From positions 3,136,157 through 3,200,156 of the forward strand of contig NC_084687.1 of NCBI RefSeq assembly GCF_028389875.1: a stretch of DNA of 64,000 nt, given 5' to 3'. The stretch's first letter is position 1, and the number at the start of each line of letters is the position of its first letter. The position numbers were made by a program, and so were the translations under genes. Origin of the DNA: Rhea pennata (taxonomy: Eukaryota > Chordata > Aves > Rheiformes > Rheidae). This document shows, piece by piece, positions 25,801-38,064 of the stretch. The notes beneath the pieces are model-generated. The model was not told the origin of the DNA. It worked only from the letters and a program-made list of their open reading frames with translations, and did not search any database.

Positions 25801-28800
25801 GGCTGTAAATGGAAACCACTGGGGCAGTGGCATACAGGCGGCATGAAGGGATTTTTTTTTTCTTTTCCTTCTTGAAAAGCTGCTGTGCATCATTGTTTCC
25901 CAAGTTCTTTTTTTTAGACAGACTTCACTTTCTCTTCTTTCTCCCCTTTCCTATCCACTCTGTTTCCCAAGTGGGTGGTCTACAGCAATGTCCAAGAGAC
26001 ATGAGCTGTTTTGACATGTGCTGGCACTGGACAAGCCGGGTGGGCCTGTCGTTTGGCCAGATCTCTGAATGTGTCATGTGAGGTATGTCTGGGGCCCTGG
26101 GTTTTTCTAACCCACCCTCCTAGATCAGCAGATCAGGCATTTGAGTAGGTTTCCTGTCACTGTCAGAGTTAAACATCTCCCTGGCTTTCAACTAGGGCTG
26201 TCACTGCTGTTGAATAAGAGCTGGGTCCCCTCAGTATGGTTGATCCTGAGGATCCCTTAACATAGAAATATGGGGGGCATTCAGCATTATCTTCACTTGG
26301 ACTGTTCATTCAATGGCACAACAAATCACTCCTGTTAATGTTTACTTAACTTTTTTGTGCTGGGAGAGCTGCTAATTTGGAGGAGGTTGGTCAGATATAG
26401 GCTTTAAGTAATTGTTTCACATAAGTTTGTTTTTTGAAGATGTAAATGCATGCAGCATTCAGTGTAGGCCGGTTCAGCTGACTCCAGTACAACAACAATT
26501 TTTGGAATTGAAATCAGATATAGCTGTGGTTGGGGATGAGGCTGCCTGTCAGCTTATAAGTTATATATTAGGAAGCATTTCTTCATGTTGGGACCTTTCT
26601 TCCCATTTCATCTCCAAGCAGATCCATGAAATGAATGAATACATCAGCAGCAGATCTCGGTGAAATCCCGCATTCCCCAGCAGCCTCTGTGTGTTAGAAA
26701 CTGTCTATAGGGCTTTGGGGCTTTGCCCAGGGCAGAACATTTCTTAGCTAACACAGGCAATCAAGGGGAGGGCAGTGATTTGAGAGATGTCTTAATAGGG
26801 CTCGTGGTACCAGTACTACAGCTTTAATGTTACCTGTTTTAACCTGGTGCTTTCTTTTGTCTGCTCAGTGTCTCCTTGGCGACATATTTGGCTTGATCTT
26901 CTGCTTGTGGACTTGTTTCAATTTAACTGCACTATGTATGGTGACTGCCACCTATGATTAAAAGCGAAAGAGTAACTTGCCCTGTGTGCCTCATATATTC
27001 AGATGAATGGAAGTTCCATAAAGCTCTCCCACATTTCATGACCTAGAAATGGTATCTCCAAAATCTTCAACCTGTGCTAGAAATGTTCTCTAATGAGTTC
27101 CCTACCCCAGTGAAGCTTGCTCAATAGTTGTTTTTGAATAACTTGTCTGGAAAGCTACAAAAAACCTCATTGTTTAGTGTTAGGGATAATGAGTTAATCA
27201 TAGAGTCTGTCTCCTTTCCATTTCAATTTTTGTCTCATTAAATGCGATTCTCTTGTTTCCTCTCAAGAATGCCAGGACTGGTGGGCAGCAGGTTGCAAAC
27301 AGAACAGTTCTACACTTCCTGCAAACTGCACAGTCTGTTCTGCTGTGAAGAGCCTTCAGATAGTGACAGACTTTGGAGAAATATCAGAAAAGCTCCAGAG
27401 GTCTCAGCCTTTTCTAATCAAGGTAATAGATTTGTAAGGCTGGATGATTAGTCCAAGCTCTTGCGTAGAATGAACCAGCTAATGAACTCTGGCCACTGTT
27501 TTCAATGACAAACTGGTAACTGTGGTTTGAGCTACAGCATATGTCTAAGGAGGCGTTCAGCCCCCATTAATGTGATGAAGAGTTCACCACATCCTTAGCA
27601 AGTTGTTCCAGGAGATAATTACCACTGTGGTTAGAAGCATAGTAAGATAGATAGCTGTCACTCCTGGATCTTCCTTGGTGGGTTGGAAATGGGAGAGGGG
27701 AAGAACTCCAGCTGCACAGTTTTCATTCTTCTGTCTTTTGTTGTTTAAGACAGGGCAGTATCTTTCTTATGAAGAGCTAAAGCATTTTCAGTCCCAGGAT
27801 CCAGAACTGGCAGAGGTTATAATAGAAGAAAATTCAGCTGAACTGTGGAGCTGCCTTCCAAAACAGAGCTTTCCATTTTTCTTTCCCTGGTGAGTCAAAG
27901 ACAAAGCATGCAAGGGATGTATGCTTCCCGTCTGCAGGGATGCTGAGGCTTTGCCTGCATGAATTATCAGGAGTTTGTATGTTACAATTTAATTGGAGGG
28001 AAAGAGAAAAGGAGCAGATTATAGGCTTCTGTCTACCTGCTGGCACTGTCTGGATTCAAGCGGAAGGCTTCTGCACTAAAGATGATGTGTTGTGTGCTGG
28101 GACTTCATATACTGCTTCCTTTACAAGACAAAAATCTCCCAATGCTTGATCCTGCTCTTCAATCCATACGCTGATCATCTGGGTTGTGGTCTGATTGCCT
28201 GTGGCAAATGATTTATATTTCTAGCATGATCAATCACCTCTTCTCAGTGGAAATCATCTGAACACTGAAAAGTAACAGAAGACCAGAGGATTCTGCAATT
28301 TGTGCTTGTCTCACCGTGGAAAAACAGTACATCTTAATCCTGGCTCTCTGTTAACCATACTAAAACTTTCTGTGGCTACAAAATGTTTGAACAAGTCAGA
28401 GCTCTCTAAGGCTGCAGAGCAACCCAGCATGTTAGCGAAGTCTTTTCATGTGGGTAACTGGGAAAAAGTAATGCGGGAAGATGCCACCTGGTGTGGAGCA
28501 GGCACCCTGGCACGTTCCTATGAGTAAAGGAGCAGTGTCCCACTTGATGATAGAGGGAATGCAGCCAGACTTGGACAACAGGCATGATGGAGTCAGTGCT
28601 TTGGCTAATACTTTAGATGGTTCTTGTGGTGATTCTCAGCCACAGTGCTAGTATATGGATGGATGATCATGGTACAGAGCTATTAATCATGTTAATCCAC
28701 TAAAGAGGAATGAAAAAATAACAAGCCCCACCCTGCCTGTTCTAGTTACATTCCCTGGCCTAGAGAATAGACTTGAATTCCCCCTGCCATGTGGTTTGAG

Positions 28801-30757
28801 TTACTGTTGTGTACAATGCCACCTCTCTACACTTTTGTAATTATTGAATATAATCATTGATTTGGATTGTTTTAAGGGAAGACGGGATGGAAATTGTTTA
28901 GGATCCATAGTGACCTGTTTGTTCATTGTTTGTATGGTCATGCTGCAGGTACTAAGAGGAAGGCAGGAAGGAGTCCTAGTTTAGAAACCTAAGAAGTTGA
29001 TTTTTATTCCCAGGACTGATGTTTATGCTTTGTTAGCAAAATGCTTTCTCTAGCCTTTGTTTCAGTCTCCCCCTTCAGAAAGGGACTAGCTTTTTAAACA
29101 CAAGTATTATCATAGTGTGATCTCTTTTTAATTTGGTGTTTTGTTTTTAAGGAACAAATCTCTGAATAAAACTCGGATTCTGCAGGAATTTTTCCCTGCT
29201 TCCTCTTTGCTGTCCTTCCCAAAGTCAGTGTCCCTGGAGAGCTGCTTCCTCATCCGCCATCCGGATTTGGGGAATAAGGTGAGAAGTTCATCCTAGAGAC
29301 ATTATCTCCCTGTCTGTGGGCTCTGAGTTGTCATCCAGAAGCTCCAGACCTTTCTGGGATTTGCAGCAAACCCTTCTGTCAGGATGCAACCCTCTCTAAC
29401 ATGCTCTAGGTGACCTTGCTTGAGCAGGGGGGGTTGGACTAGATGATCTCCTGAGGTCCCTTCCAACCTCAACCACTCTGTGATTCTGTGATTATATCAG
29501 CCGAGTCTATTCCTACATAACATGGCATCTCAAGGTTGCTGTACCACGCAGGAGGAGGGAGGAAGTGTGTGATGCCTAGTTCTGTGCGGCTGGAACATCG
29601 TGTCTTGGCTCTGTTGGCAGTTAGACCTTCTTTTAGTGATTCATGTATGGGGAAATGCCCGTGGGGAGTCTCGCCTCTGTTCCCGTTTATGTCCTGGCCT
29701 CGCTCTGTGGCTAGTGAGGGGATGGTCTCTTGTGTGTCCCTCCTGTGTAAGGAATTGAGCACAATTCACCTTAGAGGCGCATTATGAGAGCTGCTCCTGG
29801 CAGTAAGTTTCACCCATTCTGAGATAACTGCCATGGAGATGTGTCAAGGAAATGGGAACTTCTAGCCTGATATCCTCCTTTCTTCTCTCGTGGGTTTTCT
29901 GGGTGTGGAGGGCCTTCATTGCTTGGGACAAAAGAGGGGAGGAGGACCTTTGCATGCAGCTGAGCCAGTTTGCCATGATCTACTGGTAACTGGGGGAAGC
30001 AAGTAGCAAACCTGTCGTTTGCACTATCTGACCTTGTGCAAGGTTGTGACCTGCCCCTTGTTTGGTCAAGCGGACTCCAGAAAAGCTGGCAAAGTCTCTG
30101 AAATGTTCTCTTCTCATCCTAGAGCTATAGTTTGCACAGCCTGTTTGCTGTTGGAAGTGGACAGCTCACCCTGACTGTTGTGCCTCTGGACAAGTGTAGA
30201 GGACACTGCAAGATGTTCAAGGTGGAGCTGGAAGCTGGAGATTTTGGTGAGTACCTGTGTTGCAACATGCAGGGTCTGGGAGGTCATTTGGAGCCAGGAG
30301 ACTGCTTCCAGCTGAATCTCTTATATCTGACACCTTAGAAGGTGGTGTGTGCCATTACCTCTCCAAACTGGTGTTTATCTTCAGCACTTTTGTAGCAGGA
30401 GAGAAGAGTGATCCTTCTGGATCGGGAGTTTGTGGCCTGGAACACAAAGAACCTGCTACTATGAGATGCTTGGTGTAAAGATGCCTAAAATGGAGCAGTA
30501 GTGTCTACATGAGAGACAATTAATGCTCTGTCAGGTGTTACAAAACCAACATGTCACTGAGGGCTGTGTCTTTTCAAAAGAATTTCTGTATACCTGTCAC
30601 CTCATGGGGAATGTGAGCAGTCATTCGGGATGGATTCATCTAATACAGACTCTTCATTGCATCTCCCAAAGGTTACGCCAGCGCAGATTACTGGACGATG
30701 AGCTTCACTGCCAAAGGGACAGAACCTGTGGTCATTTGTGATGGAGCTGCTAGCTAA
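13658..30757 (+). CDS. C6orf89: C6orf89 homologue (bombesin receptor-activated protein)
   Basis: A single-pass type II membrane protein. The mammalian homologue binds bombesin receptor subtype 3 and has been reported to enhance histone deacetylase activity; its biochemical role remains poorly defined. Coding exons are 13658-13846, 15119-15284, 27268-27422, 27750-27889, 29152-29278, 30123-30246 and 30672-30757. They join in phase to 328 residues. The N-terminus matches human C6orf89 almost continuously (IYDKLSET, VRQTGHQCGMSEKAIEKF). One hydrophobic span lies at about residues 57-79. The lumenal part keeps WW, PANCT and the terminal PVVICDG. An acidic stretch of about 19 residues remembered from the human protein at the exon 3/4 junction is not seen. 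The smaller introns (13847-15118, 27423-27749, 27890-29151, 29279-30122, 30247-30671) hold no other gene. Confidence 0.93.
14222..14345. repeat. MIR-like SINE remnant
   Basis: Contains CTATAAAATGGA..., TTTTGAGAACCTAACTCAAAGGTGCTATA-type phrases (shortened here), which look like the reverse complement of an old MIR/CORE-SINE tail. Divergent; the family call is tentative. Confidence 0.4.
15119..15284 (+). CDS. C6orf89: C6orf89 exon with transmembrane segment
   Basis: Encodes residues 64-118: GLLTLGLVLLTVYFVIQPYS, the rest of the membrane span, then the juxtamembrane region up to LPIAKKYMLE. The acceptor is TCGCAG|GG. The donor is GAG A|GTAAGG (phase 1). Confidence 0.93.
15285..27267 (+). other. 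C6orf89 intron 3 (about 12 kb)
   Basis: No exon with good homology was found. It contains scattered old SINE-like fragments (for example about 18815-18960 and 22080-22140), an A-run at about 24917-24932, and otherwise unique sequence. If the bird gene encodes the acidic segment known in human, its small exon would be here, in phase 1 at both ends. I could not locate it. Confidence 0.5.
27268..27422 (+). CDS. C6orf89: C6orf89 exon with WW and PANCT motifs
   Basis: Encodes residues 119-170. CQDWWAAGCKQNSSTLPANC aligns with the human DPWWTNDCEQNESEPIPANC, including its Cys residues and the Asn-Cys-Thr glycosylation site. The acceptor is CTCTCAAG|AA and the donor AAG|GTAATA. The shifted frame through this exon is longer but unrelated. 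Confidence 0.88.
27750..27889 (+). CDS. C6orf89: C6orf89 exon 5
   Basis: Encodes residues 171-216 and part of 217. TGQYLSYEELKHFQSQDPE corresponds to TGKPLLEEEIQHFLCQYPE in human, and the exon ends in FPFFFPW. The acceptor TTTAAG|ACA keeps phase 0; a second AG four bases later would break the frame. The donor is TG|GTGAGT. Confidence 0.9.
29152..29278 (+). CDS. C6orf89: C6orf89 exon 6
   Basis: Encodes residues 217-259. LNKTRILQEFFP matches human LNRSQMLRELFP and keeps the N-x-T/S glycosylation site. The acceptor is TTTTAAG|G and the donor AAG|GTGAGA. Confidence 0.92.
29395..29493 (+). mobile_element. CR1 LINE 3'-end fragment
   Basis: The stretch contains the hallmark avian CR1 tail: GGTTGGACTAGATGATCTCC, then AGGTCCCTTCCAACCTCAAC and a short ATTCTGTG-type terminal repeat. 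Only the last hundred or so bases are present, as usual for 5'-truncated CR1 copies. It lies in the intron after exon 6 of C6orf89, in the sense orientation. It is the clearest avian marker in the window after let-7j/k. Confidence 0.92.
30123..30246 (+). CDS. C6orf89: C6orf89 exon 7
   Basis: Encodes residues 260-300 and one base of 301. LFAVGSGQLTLTVVPLDKCR corresponds to LFTIGSGEAMLQLIPPFQCR in human, and the exon ends in GDFG. The acceptor is TCCTAG|AGC and the donor TTTG|GTGAGT. Confidence 0.92.
30672..30757 (+). CDS. C6orf89: C6orf89 last coding exon
   Basis: Encodes residues 301-328, from YASADYWTM to PVVICDGAAS, with stop TAA at 30755-30757. The C-terminal VICDG is shared with human. 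The acceptor is CCCAAAG|GT. Confidence 0.92.
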
Positions 30758-33700
30758 GGACAGTGGGGAGGGAAAATGGAGCTGCTTCCAGGACAAGAAG
30801 ACTTTCAGCTTTGAAGCCAAAGCAACATCTTGAAAGCGATAGAGCTGGGGCAATGGGACAGGCAGCAATGCCACCCTGCGTGTTTACAGTGTTTAAAAAA
30901 ACGACTGTTTTCCTGACCTTTGAGGTAACTCTTTGCCTTTCCTCAGATGTATTTTGGGAGAAGCTCGAGCTGCTTATGTCCTTCCCTGTCCCTCAGGTAA
31001 GCTCTGGGTTTGCAGCTAATAATTTTTCCAGGAGCAGCAGAGGGATTTCTCAGGATGAAATTCACTTTGTGTCCTTTGTGGATTATGGCACTTCTGAAAC
31101 TTTTGTGGAGAGTTGGAGGTACAGAGGGTGTGTGACACTTCTGTGTACCTTCCTCCTGGAGAGGAGGCTTTAAGCCTGTCTATCAGGCCAGCTCTATAAA
31201 GGGAATGAATCAGTGATGTGTCCCAGCTCTGCCCCATCTCTCCGTTGCATACATAGCTATGTGCCTCAACAGTGTGCCCCACGAAGCCAGTCTCAGCTCC
31301 ATTCTCCCGAGCTGGGGTGAGTCTTACAGCTTAGGGACGGATATCCTCACCCTCTGCATCATTCTTTTACCAAATGAATTTGATCAGGCCTCTTTGTGTC
31401 TTGTGATCACTCTTCTGTGGTACTCTATCAGCAGGCTGTAGGTGAGTCAAATAGTAACTGTGCTTTCTCCCCCCTTTCCTTTCCCACAAAAATACTGATG
31501 CAAGTTTCAGTGGTCATGGTGCTGAGAGTACGGTGGTTTCAGATGGAGACAGGACCAGATGGTTCTCTCTTGTGGAGAGAAGCTCTCCACAAGTTTCATT
31601 TTCTGACTGTGCACCTAAGGCACCAGCGCCGCTTGTCCATTTTCATATGTTCCTTGCTGTAAGAGGTGCTGACTGCATTCCTTGCCCAGGGTACCTGCGG
31701 TGGTAGCTGCGGTAGTACCTGAAAGCTTCCTTGTTCCTGTCTCTTTTGCGTTGACTCCTTCCAGACCTGAAACTCTGTCTTCAGAATGAATGTTGGTTTT
31801 TCCTGAGTCCCTTCCAAGCTGCCTTCACATGCTTCCTGTTGCTAGAGCATTGCTTTATCCAATGCCCTGAGAGAGGCTCGGTTTCAGTGTTTGCAGGCTG
31901 CGGATGCTTGTGATCCTTTCCAAGTTTGATCCTTTGGGTCTGTTATTGCTGTAGAAGATCATTTACAGATGTGTCAGGCTGAACTCATAGGCCAGGGCTG
32001 GGGTTCAGGACATACTCTCACACTTGTTAATATGGAATTGGGAGGGGTTTTGTTTGAAAGCAAGTTAATTCTGTTCTCGGGAGCAAGAACCTTTTCCTTT
32101 GTAAATATTTTACGTACATCTAAAATGACAGATTGGAAAAATGTCTCTCCATCCATGGGAAATATTTTGGGGGTGGGGAAGTTGTTTTTGAGCAAAACCA
32201 GAAGAATGGGTGCAAACTTCTTACATATTAATCTTAGTACCGTCTGGCAAAAGCTGCCAAAAAGGATGACCATGTCTGGCTCCTGTGCAAAGATAAGACA
32301 GAGGACAGTTCCTACTCCAAATAATTTGGAGGCCTTGACACTGCAAACATTTCTATGCATAACCCTTGTGTTTCTTTTGTTAATTAATGAGAACAACCCC
32401 AGCTCCTTTGTCAGTCTGTGTGTTTGACCCTTGAAACTGGACAAATATGCCCCAGATTTAATAGAACCAAAGGGGGAGAGTTTTAACTCTCTCAGAATAG
32501 AAAAGGACTAATTTGATTGGTAGCAGAGTATTAAAGGGAATTGGATTAATCAGATTTCTGTTAGTGTCGTTAGTGCTTGAGGTACGTTTTACACTTGTGA
32601 CAGTACATGCAATCCTGTACATGCCAAGACGCACACGCCACCCCTTTCTCTTCTTAAAGCATGGATTGGATCTTAGTTAATGGAAAGTCGGGAGTTCGGT
32701 GATGGCAAGATTAGGTCCTATGTTAGTGACTGTTGCTATTTACACTTTGGCAGCTTCTCAAGTCGAATTCAAAGGCCAACAGGGTTACTTCACCTCTTAC
32801 TGTTTTTGTACCTGATCCATTTCTGTAAAGCACTCAGAGATGCATGCAGAGAACCTGCCGGACCCGTTATTATTGAGATTGCGAGTGGTTTGGTGATGCT
32901 GTTCCTTCAAAGTGTCCTTGAATGTAACTTGTAAAAGAGCTGCAGAAGCAATTCTCAAGCGTCTGTGAAATGCCTGTATTTTGTGAGTCGCGCTTAAGCC
33001 ATTGTGGCTGTCTCGCTGCTTTGGGAAGAAGCAGAAGAAATCGATCTACTTGCAATTGCTGTTTAGATTGGGGAGGGGAGGGCTCTAGGGCAAATTTGTG
33101 CCCACTTATCAAAAGTGCTCTCACATATGGCTTTTCCCATGCTCAAAGTGTTGCAGCTGGTTGGACAGAAGATGGTGAATCTGGACTGTTTGCAGATCAG
33201 CTTTCCAAGTGCACTTTATGGTCTCTGCATAAGTTTCCAGATCTGTGTCTAGGCGATATGTTGCATATGTCCCAACCTTGCTCCCTTTGGAGTTTACATC
33301 ATTTGTTTTTAAACTTCAAGTATATTTTCTCTTCCTCTTCCAAAAGCTGTAAGGAATTAGCTGCTAAACCGAAACAGGAGGGCAATTCTCCTGCTGATAA
33401 AGAGCTGGTTTTGGCCCTAGCTGCTGTTGAGTGCAGAGCCCCAGTCTGCAGCAGAGCTTCTAGAGCAGCTCGTGTTTTCAGCTGCCAGAGAAGTAGTGCG
33501 AATGCCTTTTGCATTGCAGTGTGGGCTTTGCATTTGCGTTTTGCAATGCAAAAAGAAGCTTTGACATCATGGCCAAATGGCTGCAAGTGAGCCCTTGACC
33601 ATCTTGCCTGCTCCCAGCAGGCCTTTATCTGGGGCTTCAGCTTCACTCAGCCTTTCCAAAGGCTACAGGAGGCTGTTACTCTTCCCTGAAGAGCCAGCCA

Positions 33701-35390
33701 GCTCCTGGTGATCCACTGAGGTTTGAACCAAATTGAGGGAATGTGGCTATTTTCTCTGCTATCGAGGCATCATGGTGACAAACATGATCAGATGAGTCAC
33801 AGACGGTGTGCATCACATTATCTCCCTTGCCTCTAGCTTCACTTTGGCACTTGTGCGTATCCAAGCATATATATTGTTTTAGACAATCCCCCACGCTGGC
33901 CAGCTCAAAGAGGTGCCCACTAAATCTTTGCGTCCTGTCTTTTGAGATCTATTGAGTGCTTCAAAGCTCTTTGCCTGTGAGCTGGGAGACAGACCTGATA
34001 TCCCAGAGGCTGCAAAACTGCTCAGATATCGCATGGCGAGGCACAGAAACTGATGCTGCCTGAGAACCTAGTGGGCAGAAATGGTGGATGGGTCATTTCT
34101 CTACTTGTCAATGTAGAAAGATGGGCTGTCACCCGTGACCTAGATAGCAGGGTTATAGTCTAAAGCTGGTTTCCAAAAGCAGAGGTCATTGACCGTTGCT
34201 CTTGGTGACTCCTGAACTCAGGGTAACTGGAAAGGCAGAGAAAGGAGTATTATTTCTTGCTTCACTACTAGGAAATCAGCATCCGTTATGGGGGCTAAGC
34301 TTCCAGTTCCTCCTGATTCCTTTTGTTGCTATTGCATACAGAAATCCCCGCTAAGCAGCTCTGCACATCGCCGCCTCAAGCTCCCTTTACAGCACCTAGG
34401 AGAGCTTTCTAGGATCGGGTTTCCCTAGAGCCTTGGGCCTTTATCTTCTCCTGCTAGTCCTCTCGCCGTAATGGTCTGGCAGAAAAGCTGGTTTTACTGC
34501 AAGGGACTGGGTTCGGTCAGAGCACCGCCCATCTCTCATGGCTGGCCGCCCTGCTTTCGAGCAGCAAGTTGTGCCCGTCTTTTTGCAAAGTCTTGCTCCC
34601 AGCCTGAGAATGCGCCGCATGAGAGGAGACGGGAGGGCGGGAGAGCACGTCGGAAGCGAGGCACGCTGCGATAGTGCCAGCGTCTCTGCGAGGCGATCCT
34701 CCTGCCTTCCCTTTGGTGAGCAGCGCTTAAATTCTTCCTGCTCACGTCAGTAACTCTACTCCTGGGAGTGAAAGTTGCAGGATCTGCCAGTCCCGTGCTC
34801 GGCAGCCCGGGTTCGTTGGCTCCCATTTAGCTCAACGGCCCCTAAGGGACCCAACTGAGCTCTTTCTGGGGTCAGGCGGTGACAAGGAGGCCGTTTCGGC
34901 AGGCCCTGCAGGGAGCGTAGGGAGAGCTCTTGCTTCCTGGAAACCAAACTTTCTCTTCGTAAATTTTGTATTTAGAGCTATATATTCTCCTCTTCAGGAA
35001 ACTACTTCTTGTAAAGGATAGATTTACTGTCCTACTGAGTTAAATGAGGGAGATGCTGGTCTTTCCCTTTGCTTTGGTGATTCGAACAAATGACAGTCGA
35101 TTTATTTTTAGTGTTATCTCTTTGTCTACAGGGAGGGGAGGCATATTATAAAGGCTCAGGGGTGCTGGGAAGTAAAGCTATATATGCATAAAGACTGTTT
35201 CAATTCTGTACACTATAAATTCAGTGGTGGATAAAAGAAGAATGTAAATATGCAATTAATGCAGAATTTTATGGATGGTCATAATTTAATATATTGCAAA
35301 CTTTGTAAATACTTGGGAAAAGCCTGTAAAGTGTGTAAATAAATGAGATTTGTATGTAAGAAGAATAAAAAAAGTTTTTACTTTTTGCAA
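30758..35390 (+). other. Probable long C6orf89 3' UTR
   Basis: About 4.6 kb without convincing exons, ending in an AT-rich stretch with AATAAA at 35338-35343 and again at 35364-35369. A long 3' UTR fits what is known of mammalian C6orf89. A CpG-rich patch at about 34530-34880 is unusual inside a 3' UTR. The transcript end is inferred. Confidence 0.4.
35338..35369 (+). other. Paired polyadenylation signals
   Basis: Two AATAAA hexamers lie 26 bases apart in an AT-rich block, with a T-rich run after them. They probably end the C6orf89 transcript. Confidence 0.5.
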
Positions 35391-37911
35391 TTAAATAGAA
35401 GTGTTAATATACCCTTTCCCCCTTTTCTAATTTTTCTTTTTTAAAAATGTTGTTGGGGTTAATTAACCCTTGCTAGGGCATCTTTTTCTAAGTGGCAATG
35501 TCATTTTAAGGGAAAGTTGGAATCCTTTTCTTTGGAATATGTCAAAAGAAGCAAATGTTTTGCCAGTTTTAGCCTGTTTCCCTAAACAAAGTTTGTGCAA
35601 CAGCTCTGTCCCTCCTTTCTTTCTAATAACAGTCTCTGTCCTTCCTTCATAATTAGCCTATTTCAGTCAAGCTCTGACCCAGGGGTAAAGGATGGTAAGT
35701 TCTTCCAGAGTTCATAAAAACAGGCAAGTAAAAGAGAGAGACCCCGTTACTACCAGGACAAAGTATTAGACTTGTTAAACACCAAAGAAGCTACGTTGAA
35801 GACCCTCAAGACATGAGTCAGGAGAAAACCAGGCTTTGCTACTTCTGCACTTCAGACTTCTGGCTTTATGGAGCCCACCGGTGTTGAGCTGACCCCTTTA
35901 CGCCCCATCAGGTATCAGCATGTAGCTTCTGTCCCGTGTGCTGAAGCTGTTGGGTCCCATGGGTTGTGATGGACTGTCTGTTTCTTGATTGAGCAGAAGA
36001 AATGCCGCATTCCTCACGCACTTACCTAATGCCGGCTGGACGCGAGCTTGTCGGCTCAAGGGTGGGGCTTGGACCTCACACAGTTAATCTTGGTGCTTTG
36101 GATGTTGGCTCTAGAAAGAGCCACAGGGGCAGGTTGGAGAGTTGAGAAATTGTCCTGAACCCCTTCGGCCAACAGCTGCGCCTGACCTTGCTGAATGCAC
36201 TGGCTGTTACTCCTGTTGCCCCAGCTGAATGTGTGTCACTGCCCCATGAGCGACGTGCCCTAGCTGTGACTCTTCCAGGTCTGCTTTTCCTCCCTGAGAT
36301 CATCATGTGTCCCACATTCATGATTTGTTGCTGTCCTCAGAGGCCTAGGCAGGATGCTGTAGTGCTTGGGTCTAAACAGGCTCTCCCCGCTTTTGGAGCC
36401 TGCCGCTTCATCTCTGCTCACAGTTGCAGACAACAGTGCATGCACTGAGGTTTTCTCAGCCCTGCCTCATTCGTCATAAGCCAGGCCATGGTGAGCTGGC
36501 TGATAGGAGTTGGAGCCGGTGTTGTTGTTTTCTAGTTTCTCCAGGTCTCCAGAGATGCAGCAGAGCAGTTGAAATGTCTTGTGATGGAGGTAGGTTTGGA
36601 CAGATGAGTTGAAGATAGCCCATTGAGACACTAGGATCAGACCCTACTTGCAGAAATTGATCCGCTACCGAGAGCATGATAGACCCTGGACCTTGCTGCC
36701 TACTGAAGAAGGAGGTAATCTGCAGAGGTAAGAGATTTGGGGGGCAGCAGGAAAGCTTTTGTGGCAAGAAAGGTTATCCAAGTTGTCTAAAGCAAAAGGA
36801 AACAATCACAGAGCAGGACCTGGGGAGAGGAGGAGGCAGAGCAGACAGTCTGTGATTAACTTGGCTCTGCTAGCCAGAGCTGCCCACCCGCTGATCCTTC
36901 TTAATAGCCTGGGATCCCCAAAGACAGTTCCTGGAGGAGAGCCGCAGCAGTTGCACAATCACAGATGGAGAAGAAGAGACTGCAGGCAGGAAGGTCTCTG
37001 CCAGACAGTCTCCAAGGTAGTCAGTGCAGTTTGCGATTCCGGAGATTTGATGTTGAGCCCTCCAGGTGTCCAGCTGGGGGTGGTGCACAACCAGTCCCTG
37101 CAAGGTTACTGCTCTGGTTATTCCAGCCAGAGCTGAAGGCAACTGCAGACCCTGTCTCCTTTGACTCTCCTTCCTGGGGCAATTTCAGCCCCATGTCCTG
37201 TTCACCCTCTCCCACCCACCCTGCTCCTCAGGGTATGGGGAAGGGACATAAACCCTCTGCTTAATTACCATCCTTTCCGTCAGGGTTGGGGGGAAATCTG
37301 GAGATGCTATTCCTCAGCTGCCTAATACCTTTCCCCCTGGTGTGACCAACGCACAGATCCAGGGGCTGGATATGGTGGGCTCTGACTCCCAGCTGGGTAG
37401 TTACAGTGCTGCAAACCATTCAGGCGTTGCATCTTGTCTCCTTTCTAGAGGTGGCTGCGTTCCAGCCACAGGGGAGGACCCTTGCGCACAACAGGGCTTT
37501 GTATTTATTTGCCAGTTGCTTAGGGATTATTATTATTATAGCTTAGGAGGAGCGAGGCAGGAGGTAGAAAAGAGACCCCATAACTGAGGGCTAAGGCAAT
37601 GTCTTAGGTTTGGAGCAGCAGATCCTAGCAGAGGCTTGGATGGAAATGTCAGTCCAGGGATTACGATTCATGCGCGGACTCCGTCTCGGGGAATGGACCC
37701 TTGTGAGCTTATTGGCGTTAGAAGCGCTGCTGCTACTCCATCAAGGCTGATATGTGAGATGGGTGTGTTCCATGTGGCTCTGAAACTGCTCTAATAAAGA
37801 AATACGTTTCCTCCCCAATCTTCAAGCTGTTGGGTGTTCCTTGCTTTTGGGAGGTGCTTTAAATCTGACTGCCAGAGCTGTGGGCTGCTAAGAGCAGAAG
37901 CTGGCTGCAAG
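35391..37911. other. Intergenic DNA and PI16 upstream region
   Basis: No exon was recognised. An AATAAA at 37793-37798 lies about 115 bases before the PI16 start codon and has no assigned transcript. I see no TATA box or CpG island for PI16, so its promoter cannot be placed. Confidence 0.4.
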
Positions 37912-38064
37912 ATGCTGAGCTCAGGTCTTTCTCCCATTTTCCTGTTGTTCGCAGTGCTGGAGCTAAGCTGGTCCCTGAGTGATGAAGAAAAGAAGATAAT
38001 TGTGGATGGACACAATAAATACCGCTCCCAGGTCTCTCCTCCTGCTGTGGACATGCTGAAGATG
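37912..38064 (+). CDS. PI16: PI16 exon 1: signal peptide and CAP start
   Basis: ATG at 37912 begins a hydrophobic leader (SPIFLLFAVLEL), with probable cleavage near SWS/LSDEEK. It then encodes IIVDGHNKYRSQVSPPAVDM, the first CAP helix. Human has LTDEEK and HNLYRAQVSP at the same place. The donor is ATG|GTAAGT (phase 0). Confidence 0.94.

Noticed and set aside
27242..27451. 69-codon frame starting MRFSCFLSRMPG
   Set aside because: It overlaps C6orf89 exon 4 in another frame. The frame with WW and PANCT matches human and the splice phases.
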